Positions 14,006 through 24,049 of a stretch of DNA of 25,490 bases are shown piece after piece. The translations under genes and the position numbers were made by a program. The DNA comes from Rikenellaceae bacterium. GTDB lineage: Bacteria; Bacteroidota; Bacteroidia; Bacteroidales; Rikenellaceae. The stretch covers positions 45,095-70,584 of the forward strand of contig CABIXK010000008.1 of assembly GCA_902362705.1 (NCBI GenBank). The letters run 5' to 3'. Below the pieces are notes generated by a model. That model worked only from the letters and a program-made list of their open reading frames with translations, had not been told where the DNA came from and searched no databases. Position 1 is the first letter of the stretch; every line of letters begins with the position of its first letter.

Positions 14006-15235
14006 ATGTCGGATTCCAAACTCTTCACCCCCTACAAGCTGGGGCCCCTCACGCTGCGCAACCGCACGATCCGCTCGGCGGCCTTCGAGTCGATGGGCCG
14101 CGACTTCGGGCCCACGCAGCAACTCAAGGACTACCACGTCGCCGTCGCGCGCGGCGGCGTGGGCATGACCACACTGGCCTACGCGGCAGTGAACCGCAGC
14201 GGGCTGTCGTTCAACAAGCAGTTGTGGCTGCGCAGGGAGATCGTCCCCGCGCTGCGCGACATCACCGACGCCATCCACGCCGAGGGGGCCGCCGCGGGCA
14301 TCCAGATCGGCCACTGCGGCAACATGACCCACTGGTCGACGGCGGGCTGCTTCCCCGTGGGGGCCTCCACGGGCTTCAACCTCTACTCCCCCACCTTCGT
14401 GCGCGGCATGCGGCGAAGCGAGTGCGCCGCCTTCGCCAAGGACTTCGGACGTGCGGTCCTCACGGCCCACGATGCCGGCTTCGACTCGGTGGAGGTGCAC
14501 GCCGGCCACGGATACCTCATCTCGCAGTTCCTCTCGCCCTACACCAACCGCCGCCGCGACGAGTTCGGCGGATCGCTCCAGAACCGCATGCGCTTCATGC
14601 GGATGTGTCTGGAGGAGGTCATGGAGGCCGCGGCGCTGACGCGCACGGCCGTGGTGGTGAAGCACAACATGGAGGACGGCTTCAAGGGCGGCATCCAAAT
14701 CGACGAGAGCATCGAGATCGCCCGCGAGATCGAACGCCTGGGCGTCGACGGCATCGTGCTCACCTCGGGCTTCGTGTCGAAGGCCCCGATGGCCGTCATG
14801 CGGGGACGCATCCCCACCAAGACGATGAGCTACTACATGCCCTGGTCGTCGTGGCCGCAGAAGATCGTCGTCAACCTCTTCGGCAATCGGATGATCAAGC
14901 AGTACGATTTCGAGGAGTGCTATTTTCTCGAAAACGCGAAGAAGTTCCGCGCGGCGCTCGGGGGCACGCTCGTCTACGTGGGCGGGCTGGTCTCGCGCAG
15001 GGGCATCGAGCGGGTGCTCGACTCGGGGTTCGAGCTGGTGCAGATGGCCCGCGCGCTGGTCAACGACCCGGCGTTCGTCGACAAGCTGCGACAGGGCGAC
15101 ATCGACACCCGCTCGGGCTGCGACCACCGCGACTACTGCATGGCACGCATGTATTCGGTCGACATGCAGTGCTGCCACAACTGCCGCGAGGAGATTCCGG
15201 CCCGACTGTGGCGCGAACTCGACAAAATCAAGTAG
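14006..15235 (+). CDS. Old yellow enzyme family FMN ene-reductase, candidate steroid/bile acid 5-beta-reductase
   Basis: 409 residues from ATG 14006 (a TTG directly before it at 14003 is an unlikely start). TIM-barrel OYE signatures: FTPYKLGPLTLRNR at the N-terminus, GIQIGHCGN, EVHAGHGYLISQFLSPYTN (163-181, substrate/FMN His165 and His168), RRDEFGGSLQNRMRF (the phosphate/Arg motif), and VYVGGLVSRRGIE. It is single-domain: the C-terminal FAD/NAD half of BaiCD and dienoyl-CoA reductases is absent. A terminal cysteine group (C372, C378, C389, C390, C393) resembles the iron-sulfur region, but the spacing differs from C-x2-C-x3-C. Reduction of the 4-ene to the 5-beta product is inferred from context. 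Confidence 0.88.
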   Translation: MSDSKLFTPYKLGPLTLRNRTIRSAAFESMGRDFGPTQQLKDYHVAVARGGVGMTTLAYAAVNRSGLSFNKQLWLRREIVPALRDITDAIHAEGAAAGIQIGHCGNMTHWSTAGCFPVGASTGFNLYSPTFVRGMRRSECAAFAKDFGRAVLTAHDAGFDSVEVHAGHGYLISQFLSPYTNRRRDEFGGSLQNRMRFMRMCLEEVMEAAALTRTAVVVKHNMEDGFKGGIQIDESIEIAREIERLGVDGIVLTSGFVSKAPMAVMRGRIPTKTMSYYMPWSSWPQKIVVNLFGNRMIKQYDFEECYFLENAKKFRAALGGTLVYVGGLVSRRGIERVLDSGFELVQMARALVNDPAFVDKLRQGDIDTRSGCDHRDYCMARMYSVDMQCCHNCREEIPARLWRELDKIK

Positions 15236-15237
15236 CC

Positions 15238-16068
15238 ATGCGACGCGGAGAGGTTACGCCCGGCAGCGCCTGGGCGCTGGTCACGGGAGCCGGAAGCGGC
15301 ATCGGCCGCTGCTATGCGCTGCGCCTGGCGGCGCTGGGCTACCGGCTCTGCCTGGCGGGCGAGCGGCGCGAGCGGCTGGAAGCGGTGCGCGACGAGGTGC
15401 TCGAAGCGGCGGCCCGCAACGGCCGCGCGGCGACGGCGGAGGTGCGCGTCGAGGCGATCGACCTGGCGCGCATCGGGGCCGCCGAGGAGCTCCACGCCCG
15501 CACCCGGGCCGCGGGCATAGAGCCCGACGTGGTGGTCAACAACGCGGGCATCTTCTCGTTCTGCGACCTGGTCGACACCCCCTCGGAGCGCGTCGAGCGC
15601 ATCGTCCTGCTGCACGACCTCACGCTGACGAAGCTCTGTCGCCTCTACGCCGCCGAGATGATCGGCCGCGGGGTGCGGGGCCGCATCCTCAACATGTCCT
15701 CCTTCTCGCTCTGGATGCCCTTCCCGGGGCTGTCGCTCTACAGCGCCTCGAAGGCCTACGTGCGGGCTTTCTCCGTATCCTTCGCCAAGGAGGTGCACGA
15801 ACGGGGGCTGCGCGTGACTGCCGTATGCCCCGCGGGCGTGGCCACCGACCTCTACGGGCTCCCGCCCCGCTGGCAGCGCATCGGGCTGCGGCTCGGGGTG
15901 CTCATCTCGGCCGATGCGTGCGCCCGGCGCGGCCTCGCGGCCTTGTGGCGCGGGCGCCGCACGATCGTCCCCGACTGGTGGAACCGGGCGCTGATCCCCC
16001 TCTGCAAGCTCCTGCCCCTGTGGGCGCTGCGGCCGCTGCGCCGCTTCACCATGCAATTCCAAAAATAG
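15238..16068 (+). CDS. Short-chain dehydrogenase/reductase, candidate hydroxysteroid dehydrogenase
   Basis: 276 residues, starting 2 bp after the ene-reductase stop. Classical SDR: TGAGSGIG (16-23) binds NAD(P), NNAG 101-104, Ser154/Ser155 in NMSS, and the YSASK catalytic pair Tyr168/Lys172. The run SASKAYVRAFSVSFAKEV and PAGVATDLYGLP is like the 17-beta-HSD type 12/3-ketoacyl reductase branch of the family. The C-terminus (WWNRALIPLCKLLPLWALRPLRRF) is hydrophobic and basic, suggesting membrane association beside the integral 5-alpha-reductase. Which hydroxyl or ketone it acts on (C3, C7, C12, C17) cannot be read from sequence. Confidence 0.88.
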   Translation: MRRGEVTPGSAWALVTGAGSGIGRCYALRLAALGYRLCLAGERRERLEAVRDEVLEAAARNGRAATAEVRVEAIDLARIGAAEELHARTRAAGIEPDVVVNNAGIFSFCDLVDTPSERVERIVLLHDLTLTKLCRLYAAEMIGRGVRGRILNMSSFSLWMPFPGLSLYSASKAYVRAFSVSFAKEVHERGLRVTAVCPAGVATDLYGLPPRWQRIGLRLGVLISADACARRGLAALWRGRRTIVPDWWNRALIPLCKLLPLWALRPLRRFTMQFQK

Positions 16069-16077
16069 AGAGATACT

Positions 16078-16707
16078 ATGTTCCGACAGATAGAAAACGT
16101 GGTCTACGACCTGGGCGGCGTGCTGGTCGACCTCGACATCGACCGCTGCCGCGCGGCGTTCCGCAGCCTCGGCATGGAGGCCGCGGCCCGGCTGGTGGAC
16201 CCCTGCTACCCGGCCGAGGTATTCGGCCAGCTGGAAGAGGGCCGCATCGCGTTCGCCGGGGCGTGCGAGCGGCTGCGCGCCCTCTCGGGCACGCCCGAGG
16301 TCGACGACGAACGGATCGCCTGGGCCTTCGGCGAGTTCCTCACCGGCATTCCGCAAGCGAAGATCGACCAGATCGTGCGTCTGCGCGAGCGCGGGGTGCG
16401 CACCTACGTGCTCTCGAACAACAACCCCGCCTCGATGCGCTTCATCCGCGCGATGTTCGCCCGGAGCGGGCGGACGATGGACGACTGCTTCGATAAGATC
16501 TACCTCTCCTACGAGCTGGGGATGCTCAAGCCCTCGCCCGAGATCTTCCGCACGATGCTCGCCGACAGCGGCATGCAGCCCGATAGGACGCTCTTCATCG
16601 ACGACGGCGAGAAGAACGTCGCCGCGGCCCGCAAGCTGGGGCTGGCCGTCTACCGCCCCGCCGCGGGCGAGGACTTCGGGGCGCTGCTCGACCAGATCGG
16701 CCGATAG
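16078..16707 (+). CDS. HAD superfamily phosphatase (YihX-like)
   Basis: 209 residues, 9 bp after the SDR and so probably in the same transcript. HAD motifs: [14 protein letters not shown] with nucleophile Asp11 (the DxG variant in place of DxD); [10 protein letters not shown] (Ser113); III, Lys151 in [19 protein letters not shown] (Asp175, Asp176). The helical cap between motifs I and II is of the C1 type. The closest named pattern is the YihX/HAD-IA-v3 group, sugar-phosphate or small-molecule phosphatases. Nothing in it points to steroids; its place in the operon is unexplained. Confidence 0.9.
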   Translation: MFRQIENVVYDLGGVLVDLDIDRCRAAFRSLGMEAAARLVDPCYPAEVFGQLEEGRIAFAGACERLRALSGTPEVDDERIAWAFGEFLTGIPQAKIDQIVRLRERGVRTYVLSNNNPASMRFIRAMFARSGRTMDDCFDKIYLSYELGMLKPSPEIFRTMLADSGMQPDRTLFIDDGEKNVAAARKLGLAVYRPAAGEDFGALLDQIGR

Positions 16708-16766
16708 GGCTGCCGGACGGACCCCTTTGCGAGATCACAAGATTCAATGTGTCCCGCTCCGCAGGA

Positions 16767-16826
16767 TTTTTTGTCGCGAACACGCCGACTGCGAATCCAT
16801 TCACATAGCATGTTCGCAACAAAAAA
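16767..16826. repeat. 16-bp inverted repeat between operon end and tRNA
   Basis: TTTTTTGTCGCGAACA (16767-16782) and TGTTCGCAACAAAAAA (16811-16826) are inverted copies with one mismatch, 28 nt apart. The right arm supplies the T-run of the tRNA terminator when read on the minus strand. Confidence 0.65.
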
Positions 16827-16850
16827 GTCTCTGCCATAAGGCAGAGACTT
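16821..16850 (-). terminator. Terminator of tRNA-Pro
   Basis: Minus strand: an 11-bp perfect stem (plus-strand arms 16825-16835 and 16840-16850) with a 4-nt loop, followed by a T-run. It lies 16 nt beyond the tRNA 3' end. Confidence 0.9.
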
Positions 16851-16864
16851 CACATTTGAATCTT

Positions 16865-16940
<76 letters not shown>

Positions 16941-16953
16941 TAGTTTCGCGGTG

Positions 16954-16961
16954 CAAAGATA
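16954..16961 (-). promoter_or_regulatory. -7 box TATCTTTG of tRNA-Pro
   Basis: Exact TAnnTTTG on the minus strand, 13 bp ahead of the mature tRNA 5' end. Confidence 0.75.
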
Positions 16962-17040
16962 GCGGCTTTTTCCGTCGCGGCAAATTTTTGTATGGAAAAC
17001 CTGTCTCGACGGGGGCGCCGCGGGGCGTATACGGCATGCG

Positions 17041-17063
17041 ATTTGCTCGGACAGCAGCAAATC
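17041..17063. promoter_or_regulatory. Inverted repeat just upstream of the catalase start
   Basis: ATTTGCT (17041-17047) and AGCAAAT (17056-17062), extended by one pair on each side, ending 9 bp before the ATG at 17072. It could be an operator or a leader hairpin. It does not match the ATAG-CTAT pattern of OxyR, and no clear -7 box was found for this gene. Confidence 0.45.
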
Positions 17064-17071
17064 ATATTCCC

Positions 17072-18664
17072 ATGAAGCAGAACGACGACAAGCGGCGGCA
17101 GCGTCTGACCGCCGAGAACGGCCGCCCGGTGGCCGACAACCAGAACATCCAGACCGCGGGCCTGCGCGGTCCGGCCACCATGCAGGACGTGTGGTACCTC
17201 GAAAAGCTGGCCCACTTCGACCGCGAGGTGATCCCCGAACGGCGCATGCACGCCAAGGGCTCGGGCGCCTACGGCACCTTCACCGTGACGCATGACATCA
17301 CGCAGTACACCCGCGCCTCGATCTTCGCCTCGGTGGGCAAGCAGACCGAGTGCTTCGTGCGCTTCTCAACCGTGGCGGGCGAGCGCGGCGCGGCCGATGC
17401 CGAGCGCGACATCCGCGGCTTCGCCATGAAGTTCTACACCGACGCGGGCAACTGGGACCTGGTGGGCAACAACACGCCCGTCTTCTTCCTGCGCGACCCG
17501 ATGAAGTTCCCCGACCTGAACCACGCCATCAAGCGCGACCCGCGCACGGGCATGCGCAGCCCCCACGCCAACTGGGACTTCTGGACGCTGCTCCCGGAGG
17601 CGCTGCACCAGGTGACGATCACCATGTCGCCGCGCGGCATTCCCGCCTCGTTCCGCCACATGCACGGCTTCGGCAGCCACACCTACAGCTTCTACGACCG
17701 GGAGAACCGCCGCACGTGGGTGAAGTTCCACCTGCGCACGATGCAGGGTATACGCAACCTCACCGACGCCGAGGCCGAAGCGGTTGTCGCCAAGGACCGC
17801 GAGTCGAACCAGCGCGACCTCTTCGAGGCGATCGAGCGGGGCGACTACCCGCGCTGGAAGATGCAGGTGCAGCTGATGACCGAGGAGGAGGCGCGCCGCT
17901 ACCACATCAACCCCTTCGACCTGACGAAAGTGTGGTACCACGGCGACTTCCCGCTCCGCGACGTGGGCATTCTCGAGCTCAACCGCAACCCCGAGAACTT
18001 CTTCGCCGAGGTCGAACAGGCGGCCTTCAACCCCACCAACATCGTCGAGGGCATCGGCTTTTCGCCCGACAAGATGCTGCAGGGGCGCCTCTTCTCCTAC
18101 GGCGACGCACAGCGCTACCGCCTGGGCGTCAACCACAACCTGATCCCGGTCAACCGCCCGCGCTGCCCCTTCCACGCCTACCACCGCGACGGGCAGATGC
18201 GCACCGACGGCAACTACGGCGCCACGACGGCCTACGAGCCCAACAGCGACGGCGAGTGGCGCGACAGCCCGGCGACGAAGGAGCCGCCCCTGGCGGGCAC
18301 GGGCGACGTCTACGCCTACGACGAGCGGGCCTACGACGACGATTACTACACGCAGCCGGGCAAGCTCTGGCGCCTGATGACGCCCGAGGACCAACAGGCC
18401 ACGTGCGAGAATACAGCCCGCGCCATGGGCGATGCGAAGCTCTTCGTCAAGCAGCGCCACGTGCGCAACTGCTACCGGGCCGACCCGGCCTACGGCGAGG
18501 GGGTGGCCCGCGCGCTGGGCATCTCGCTCGACGAGGCACTCACGGCCGAGGACCCGGCCCACCCGGCGTGGGACAAACGCGCAGTCGAGCCGGCCAAACG
18601 GCCCCGCACGGCGGCCAGCCCGGCGAAACCGAAACCGAAACCGAAATCGAAACACGGCAAATAG
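17072..18664 (+). CDS. katA: Heme catalase, small-subunit monofunctional type
   Basis: 530 residues from ATG 17072; the frame is open further upstream but that part crosses the tRNA region and is not plausible. Converts hydrogen peroxide to water and oxygen. Catalytic residues: distal His60 in [13 protein letters not shown], the Asn in VGNNTPVFF (133-134), and the proximal heme-ligand Tyr343 in [14 protein letters not shown]. Other family marks are [13 protein letters not shown] [10 protein letters not shown] and [17 protein letters not shown]. The C-terminal tail is a Pro-Lys repeat ([15 protein letters not shown]), an unusual basic extension. A single gene with a very long terminator. Clade assignment rests on length and motifs. 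Confidence 0.96.
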   Translation: MKQNDDKRRQRLTAENGRPVADNQNIQTAGLRGPATMQDVWYLEKLAHFDREVIPERRMHAKGSGAYGTFTVTHDITQYTRASIFASVGKQTECFVRFSTVAGERGAADAERDIRGFAMKFYTDAGNWDLVGNNTPVFFLRDPMKFPDLNHAIKRDPRTGMRSPHANWDFWTLLPEALHQVTITMSPRGIPASFRHMHGFGSHTYSFYDRENRRTWVKFHLRTMQGIRNLTDAEAEAVVAKDRESNQRDLFEAIERGDYPRWKMQVQLMTEEEARRYHINPFDLTKVWYHGDFPLRDVGILELNRNPENFFAEVEQAAFNPTNIVEGIGFSPDKMLQGRLFSYGDAQRYRLGVNHNLIPVNRPRCPFHAYHRDGQMRTDGNYGATTAYEPNSDGEWRDSPATKEPPLAGTGDVYAYDERAYDDDYYTQPGKLWRLMTPEDQQATCENTARAMGDAKLFVKQRHVRNCYRADPAYGEGVARALGISLDEALTAEDPAHPAWDKRAVEPAKRPRTAASPAKPKPKPKSKHGK

Positions 18665-18675
18665 CCGGCGGCACC

Positions 18676-18720
18676 AAACGACAGGCCGCGGCCCCTCAAC
18701 GGGGTCGCGGCCTGTCGTTT
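18676..18720. terminator. Long bidirectional terminator between katA and the hexosaminidase
   Basis: A 15-bp perfect stem (18676-18690 with 18706-18720), a G.T pair, four more C.G pairs and a TCAAC loop. Each side ends in AAA/TTT, so it can act for the two converging genes. Confidence 0.88.
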
Positions 18721-18741
18721 CGGCGCATCGCACCGAGGAGG

Positions 18742-21075
18742 CTACTCCACGACGATCTCGTCGCAGCAGAGCTGGGCCTCGCGTCCGGGACGCGGAGCCG
18801 TGGGCGGAACGATGCCGGCGCTGCGGGCCCTGAAACGCACCCAGCGGGCCGTCCGGCCGCCCAGGTCGAGCTCAAGGTCGCGGCGGCCACGCCAGTCGGA
18901 GAAGAGCGCATCGACCGGAGCGACGAGGCGCGCGACCTCCGTAAAGTGCTCGTTGTCGGACGATAGTTCGACGCTCACCTCCGCGGGAAGGTAGATCCCC
19001 ATGCCGGGGTTGGCGAGCACGCCGAGCGTGCAGCGGTGCAGCGTCTCCTCGCGCAGCAGGTCGACGGTCGCCACGAGCTCGCCGCCCGCGCGCGTGCACC
19101 ATTCGAAATCGGAATCGCGGCGCCCGCACAGGCCGTTGACGAGCAGCCATCCCTGCGCCCCGACCCCCTCGACGGACCGCGCCGTCGCCAGATTCCAGCC
19201 GAGGTCGAGCGTCAGCACCTCGCCCGTCCGCTCGCGCCCGCGGAAGGTGGCGCAGCGGAGCGTGGTCGAGCGGTCGACGGACACGGGTCGGCGGTAACGG
19301 GCCGAGCGCCACGTAGGCTCGCCGCCGTCGGTCGTGTAGCGGATCTCGACGTCGGGACGCTCGCATGCCAATTCGACCGCGAGCCGCCCGTCGTGCGGAC
19401 GCACCGTGTGCTGGATGTTGTACATCGACCGGGCCGACACGATCCCCATGCCCTCCAGGCGGTCGACATAGCGGTCGAGCGCCCCGAGGAACTCGGGCCA
19501 GCGCTTGCGCCCGGGCTGCGACCAGCCGATCTCGGCCAGCGCCGCCGTGCGGGGAAAGAGCAGGTGGTCGACATCGGCGGGCGAGGAGCAGAACTCGGTC
19601 CAGAGCGACGCCTGCACGCCCAGCAGCAGGTCGCGCCACGCCGGTTCCCAGTCGGGCTTCACGGGATCGTAGTCGAACAGCCCGCGCAGCGTGTTGTTGC
19701 CGAAATAGGTCTCGGGCTCGAACCACTGGGGCCCCTGGTAGCGGATCAGGTAGCAGACCTTCGCGGGGGTCATGACGAAGCGGTGGCCCTGCCGCGCGGC
19801 ACGCAGCGCCAGGTCGCCCATCCCCTGCCAGCCGTAGACGATCGCCCCTTCGGGGAGCTCGGCACGGGTCAGCTCGTCCCAGCCGCACACCTCGCGGCCA
19901 CGGCTGCGCACGTAGTCGCTCACGCGCCGCATGAAGTAGCCCTGCAACTGCTCGGGATCGCTCATCCCCTCGGCGCGCATCCGCTCGCGGCAGCGGGGGC
20001 AAAGCGCCCAGTAGTGTTTGTCGGCCTCGTCGCCGCCCAGGTGGATCCGCTTCGAGGGGAAGAGCTCCATCACCTCGTCGAGGACGTTGCGGAGGAAGTC
20101 GTAGACGCGGTCGTTGCCCGCGCAGAAGATGATGCGCGCGTTGTCGCCGCCCGGTCCGGGCAGCACGCCGATGTATTTGTCGACCACGGGGCAGGCCAGC
20201 TCGGGATAGGCCGCCAGGGCGGCGTTGCTGTGGGCCGGGATGTCGATCTCGGGGATCACGTCGATGCGCCGCGCGGCGGCATGGGCCACGATCTCGCGAA
20301 TATCCTGCTGGGTGTAGTAGCCGCCGACGGTAGCCTCCTCCCACTGCAGGGCGTTGCGTCGCGCGGGGAAGGGCACGCCGGGACGGTCGACGCGCCATGC
20401 GCCGACCTGCGTGAGGCGCGGGTAACGGCGGATCTCGACGCGCCAGCCGTTGTCGTCGCTCAGGTGGAGGTGCAGCGTGTTGATCTTCAGCGGAGCGATG
20501 GCGTCGATGATCTTCAGCACGTGCTCCTTGGGGATGAAGTAGCGCGCCACGTCGAGCATCAGCCCGCGGTAGGCGAAGCGCGGCGCGTCGGCGATGCGTA
20601 CGGCGGGCACGCGCCACTCGGCGGCCGACGGAGCGTCGTCGGGCAGCAGCTGACGGAGGGTTTGCAGCGCGTAGAGGAATCCCCGCTCGGACGAAGCTGC
20701 GACGGCGATGCCGCCCGGACCGACTTCGAGCCGGTAACCCTCGTCGGGGAACGCGGCGTCGGTCGAGAAGCGTACCGAGGCCGCACGGGGCGCATCGGTC
20801 GCCACCTCGGGGAGGTAGCCCAACGCCACGGCGGCGAAGCTGCGCAGAAGCTCGGCCTGCGCGGGGGTCTCGGCGACGAAGGGCGTCGCCGCCGACATGC
20901 GGAAGAGGCCCTTGCCCGGCTCCACGGAGGCGGGTCGAGGCAGCAGCAGCGGCTCGGCGGCAGCGGTTCGGTCCGACAAGGGTTCGGCCGCTGCGCGCGA
21001 CACGGCGGCGGATACGCGGGCTCCGGCGACAGCGCAGGTCACGAGAAGAAGGAGCGAGAGAAGCAGTTTTTTCAT
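18742..21075 (-). CDS. Secreted beta-N-acetylhexosaminidase, GH20
   Basis: 777 residues with a signal peptide (MKKLLLSLLLLVTCAVAGARVSA). Order: GH20b N-terminal domain (about 43-165), catalytic barrel (about 168-520) with HLHLSDDNGWR (201-212), DVIPEIDIPAHS (272-283) and the catalytic pair Asp349-Glu350 in HLGGDEADK, then a chitobiase/Fn3-like C-terminal domain (VEIRYTTDGGEPTW) and an F5/8 type C-like domain near the end (ELSSDNEHFTEVARL, WVRFRARS). It removes terminal GlcNAc/GalNAc from glycoproteins or chitin-like oligomers by substrate-assisted catalysis, likely on host mucin glycans in the periplasm or at the surface. 59 bp after the DEAD-box gene; own promoter not clear. Confidence 0.95.
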   Translation of the reverse strand: MKKLLLSLLLLVTCAVAGARVSAAVSRAAAEPLSDRTAAAEPLLLPRPASVEPGKGLFRMSAATPFVAETPAQAELLRSFAAVALGYLPEVATDAPRAASVRFSTDAAFPDEGYRLEVGPGGIAVAASSERGFLYALQTLRQLLPDDAPSAAEWRVPAVRIADAPRFAYRGLMLDVARYFIPKEHVLKIIDAIAPLKINTLHLHLSDDNGWRVEIRRYPRLTQVGAWRVDRPGVPFPARRNALQWEEATVGGYYTQQDIREIVAHAAARRIDVIPEIDIPAHSNAALAAYPELACPVVDKYIGVLPGPGGDNARIIFCAGNDRVYDFLRNVLDEVMELFPSKRIHLGGDEADKHYWALCPRCRERMRAEGMSDPEQLQGYFMRRVSDYVRSRGREVCGWDELTRAELPEGAIVYGWQGMGDLALRAARQGHRFVMTPAKVCYLIRYQGPQWFEPETYFGNNTLRGLFDYDPVKPDWEPAWRDLLLGVQASLWTEFCSSPADVDHLLFPRTAALAEIGWSQPGRKRWPEFLGALDRYVDRLEGMGIVSARSMYNIQHTVRPHDGRLAVELACERPDVEIRYTTDGGEPTWRSARYRRPVSVDRSTTLRCATFRGRERTGEVLTLDLGWNLATARSVEGVGAQGWLLVNGLCGRRDSDFEWCTRAGGELVATVDLLREETLHRCTLGVLANPGMGIYLPAEVSVELSSDNEHFTEVARLVAPVDALFSDWRGRRDLELDLGGRTARWVRFRARSAGIVPPTAPRPGREAQLCCDEIVVE

Positions 21076-21134
21076 TCGGTAGTGATAGGTCGTAGATAGG
21101 TAAGATCGGTCGGAAGAAGCGGAGACGGAGGAAA

Positions 21135-22640
<1,506 letters not shown>

Positions 22641-22662
22641 GGATTGATAGGTTTTTATGGAT

Positions 22663-24021
22663 TTATGATTCGAATATCTCCTCGCCCAGCAGCGTGGCGG
22701 CCGTGCAACCCGTGACGCGCACGCGCACGTAGTCGCCCACGCCGTGCGTGCCGCGATCGAAGACCACCACCTTGTTCTGCGACGTGCGGCCCGAGAGCTG
22801 GCCGGGGTCTCGCCTGGAGGGCCCCTCCACGAGCACCTCGAACTCGCGGCCCACGTCGCGGCGGTTGCTCTCCAGCCCCAGCTCGTTCTGCAGGGCGATG
22901 ATCTCCTGCAGGCGGCGCGACTTCACGTCGTCCGCAACGTCGTCGGGGAGATGGCGCTGGGCGAAGGTGCCCGGACGCTCCGAGTACTTGAACATGTAGG
23001 CGAAGTCGTAGCCCACCTCGCGCATGAGCGAAAGGGTCTGGAGGTGCTCCTCCTCCGTTTCGCCCGAGAAGCCGGCGATCAGGTCGGTCGTGATGGCGCA
23101 GTCGGGCATCAGACGGCGGATGGCCGCCACGCGGTCGAGGTACCACTCGCGCGTGTACTTGCGGTTCATGCGCGCGAGCATCGACGAGGCGCCCGACTGG
23201 GCCGGGAGGTGGATCGCCCGGCAGATGTTGGGCCGCGAGGCCATCGCCTCGAGCAGGGCGTCGCTCATATCCTTGGGGTGCGACGTGGCGAAGCGCACGC
23301 GCAGGCGGGGCGAGAGATCGGCCACGCGGCGCAGCAGCTCGGGGAAGTCGACCTCGCCCGCGCGGTAGGAGTTGACGTTCTGCCCCAGCAGCGTCACCTC
23401 GCGGTAGCCGTTGTCGACAAGCGAGCGCACCTCCGCGAGAATGGTCTCGGCCGGGCGGCTGCGCTCGCGGCCCCGCGTGTAGGGCACCACGCAGTAGGAG
23501 CAGTAGTTGTCGCAGCCGCGCATGATCGCCACGAAGGCGCTCACGCCGCTCCGATCAAGCCGCACGGGGGCGATCTCGGCATAGGTCTCCTCGGTCGAGA
23601 GGAGCACGTTGACCCCCTTGCCGCCCGCCTCGGCCTCGCGCACCAGGCGCGGCAGGTCGCGGTAGGCGTCGGGGCCCGCCACGACGTCGACCCCCGCGGG
23701 GCCCTCGACGAGCTGCTCGCGCAGACGCTCGGCCATGCAGCCGATGATGCCGACCACCAGGCCGGGCTTCTGCCGGCGCAGGCGCTTCATCTCGGCCAGA
23801 CGGCCCCAGATACGCTGCTCGGCGTTGTCACGGATCGAGCAGGTGTTGATGAGGATGACGTCGGCCTCCTCCGCCCGCTCGGTATGGATGTAGCCCTCGC
23901 GCTGCATGAGCGAGACGACGATCTCCGTGTCGCCCACGTTCATCTGGCAGCCGTAGGTCTCCACGAAGAGCTTGCGGCCCGCCCCCGCGAGGGGTCTCAA
24001 TGTATTGCTATCTATTTTCAA
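22663..24021 (-). CDS. miaB: tRNA-2-methylthio-N6-isopentenyladenosine synthase MiaB
   Basis: 452 residues in the longest form. UPF0004 domain with Cys25 (ETYGCQMN), Cys61 (NTCSIR) and Cys95 (IGCMAE) for the auxiliary cluster; radical SAM C-x3-C-x2-C at 170-177 (RGCDNYCSYC); C-terminal TRAM domain (VLVEGPSRRD...VRVTGCTAATLLGE). It methylthiolates i6A37 in tRNAs reading U-starting codons. There is no ATG before Cys25: the frame can begin only at TTG 24021, which lies inside an AT-rich 7-nt repeat, or at TTG 24000 (giving MRPLAGAGRKLFVETYG). The choice between the two is open. Distinguished from RimO/MtaB by GCQMN and NTCSIRDNAEQR. Confidence 0.95.
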   Translation of the reverse strand: MKIDSNTLRPLAGAGRKLFVETYGCQMNVGDTEIVVSLMQREGYIHTERAEEADVILINTCSIRDNAEQRIWGRLAEMKRLRRQKPGLVVGIIGCMAERLREQLVEGPAGVDVVAGPDAYRDLPRLVREAEAGGKGVNVLLSTEETYAEIAPVRLDRSGVSAFVAIMRGCDNYCSYCVVPYTRGRERSRPAETILAEVRSLVDNGYREVTLLGQNVNSYRAGEVDFPELLRRVADLSPRLRVRFATSHPKDMSDALLEAMASRPNICRAIHLPAQSGASSMLARMNRKYTREWYLDRVAAIRRLMPDCAITTDLIAGFSGETEEEHLQTLSLMREVGYDFAYMFKYSERPGTFAQRHLPDDVADDVKSRRLQEIIALQNELGLESNRRDVGREFEVLVEGPSRRDPGQLSGRTSQNKVVVFDRGTHGVGDYVRVRVTGCTAATLLGEEIFES

Positions 24022-24049
24022 TTTTCAACTTTTAACTTTCAACTTTCAC
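24013..24049 (-). repeat. AT-rich 7-nt tandem repeat overlapping a stop and a start codon
   Basis: Plus-strand units ATTTTCA, ATTTTCA, ACTTTTA, ACTTTCA, ACTTTCA. It contains the YitT stop codon (24046-24048) and the possible TTG start of miaB (24019-24021). Confidence 0.65.

Noticed and set aside
22663..24021. RimO or MtaB rather than MiaB
   Set aside because: GCQMN at the first cysteine and NTCSIRDNAEQR are MiaB-type; the TRAM end is also consistent.
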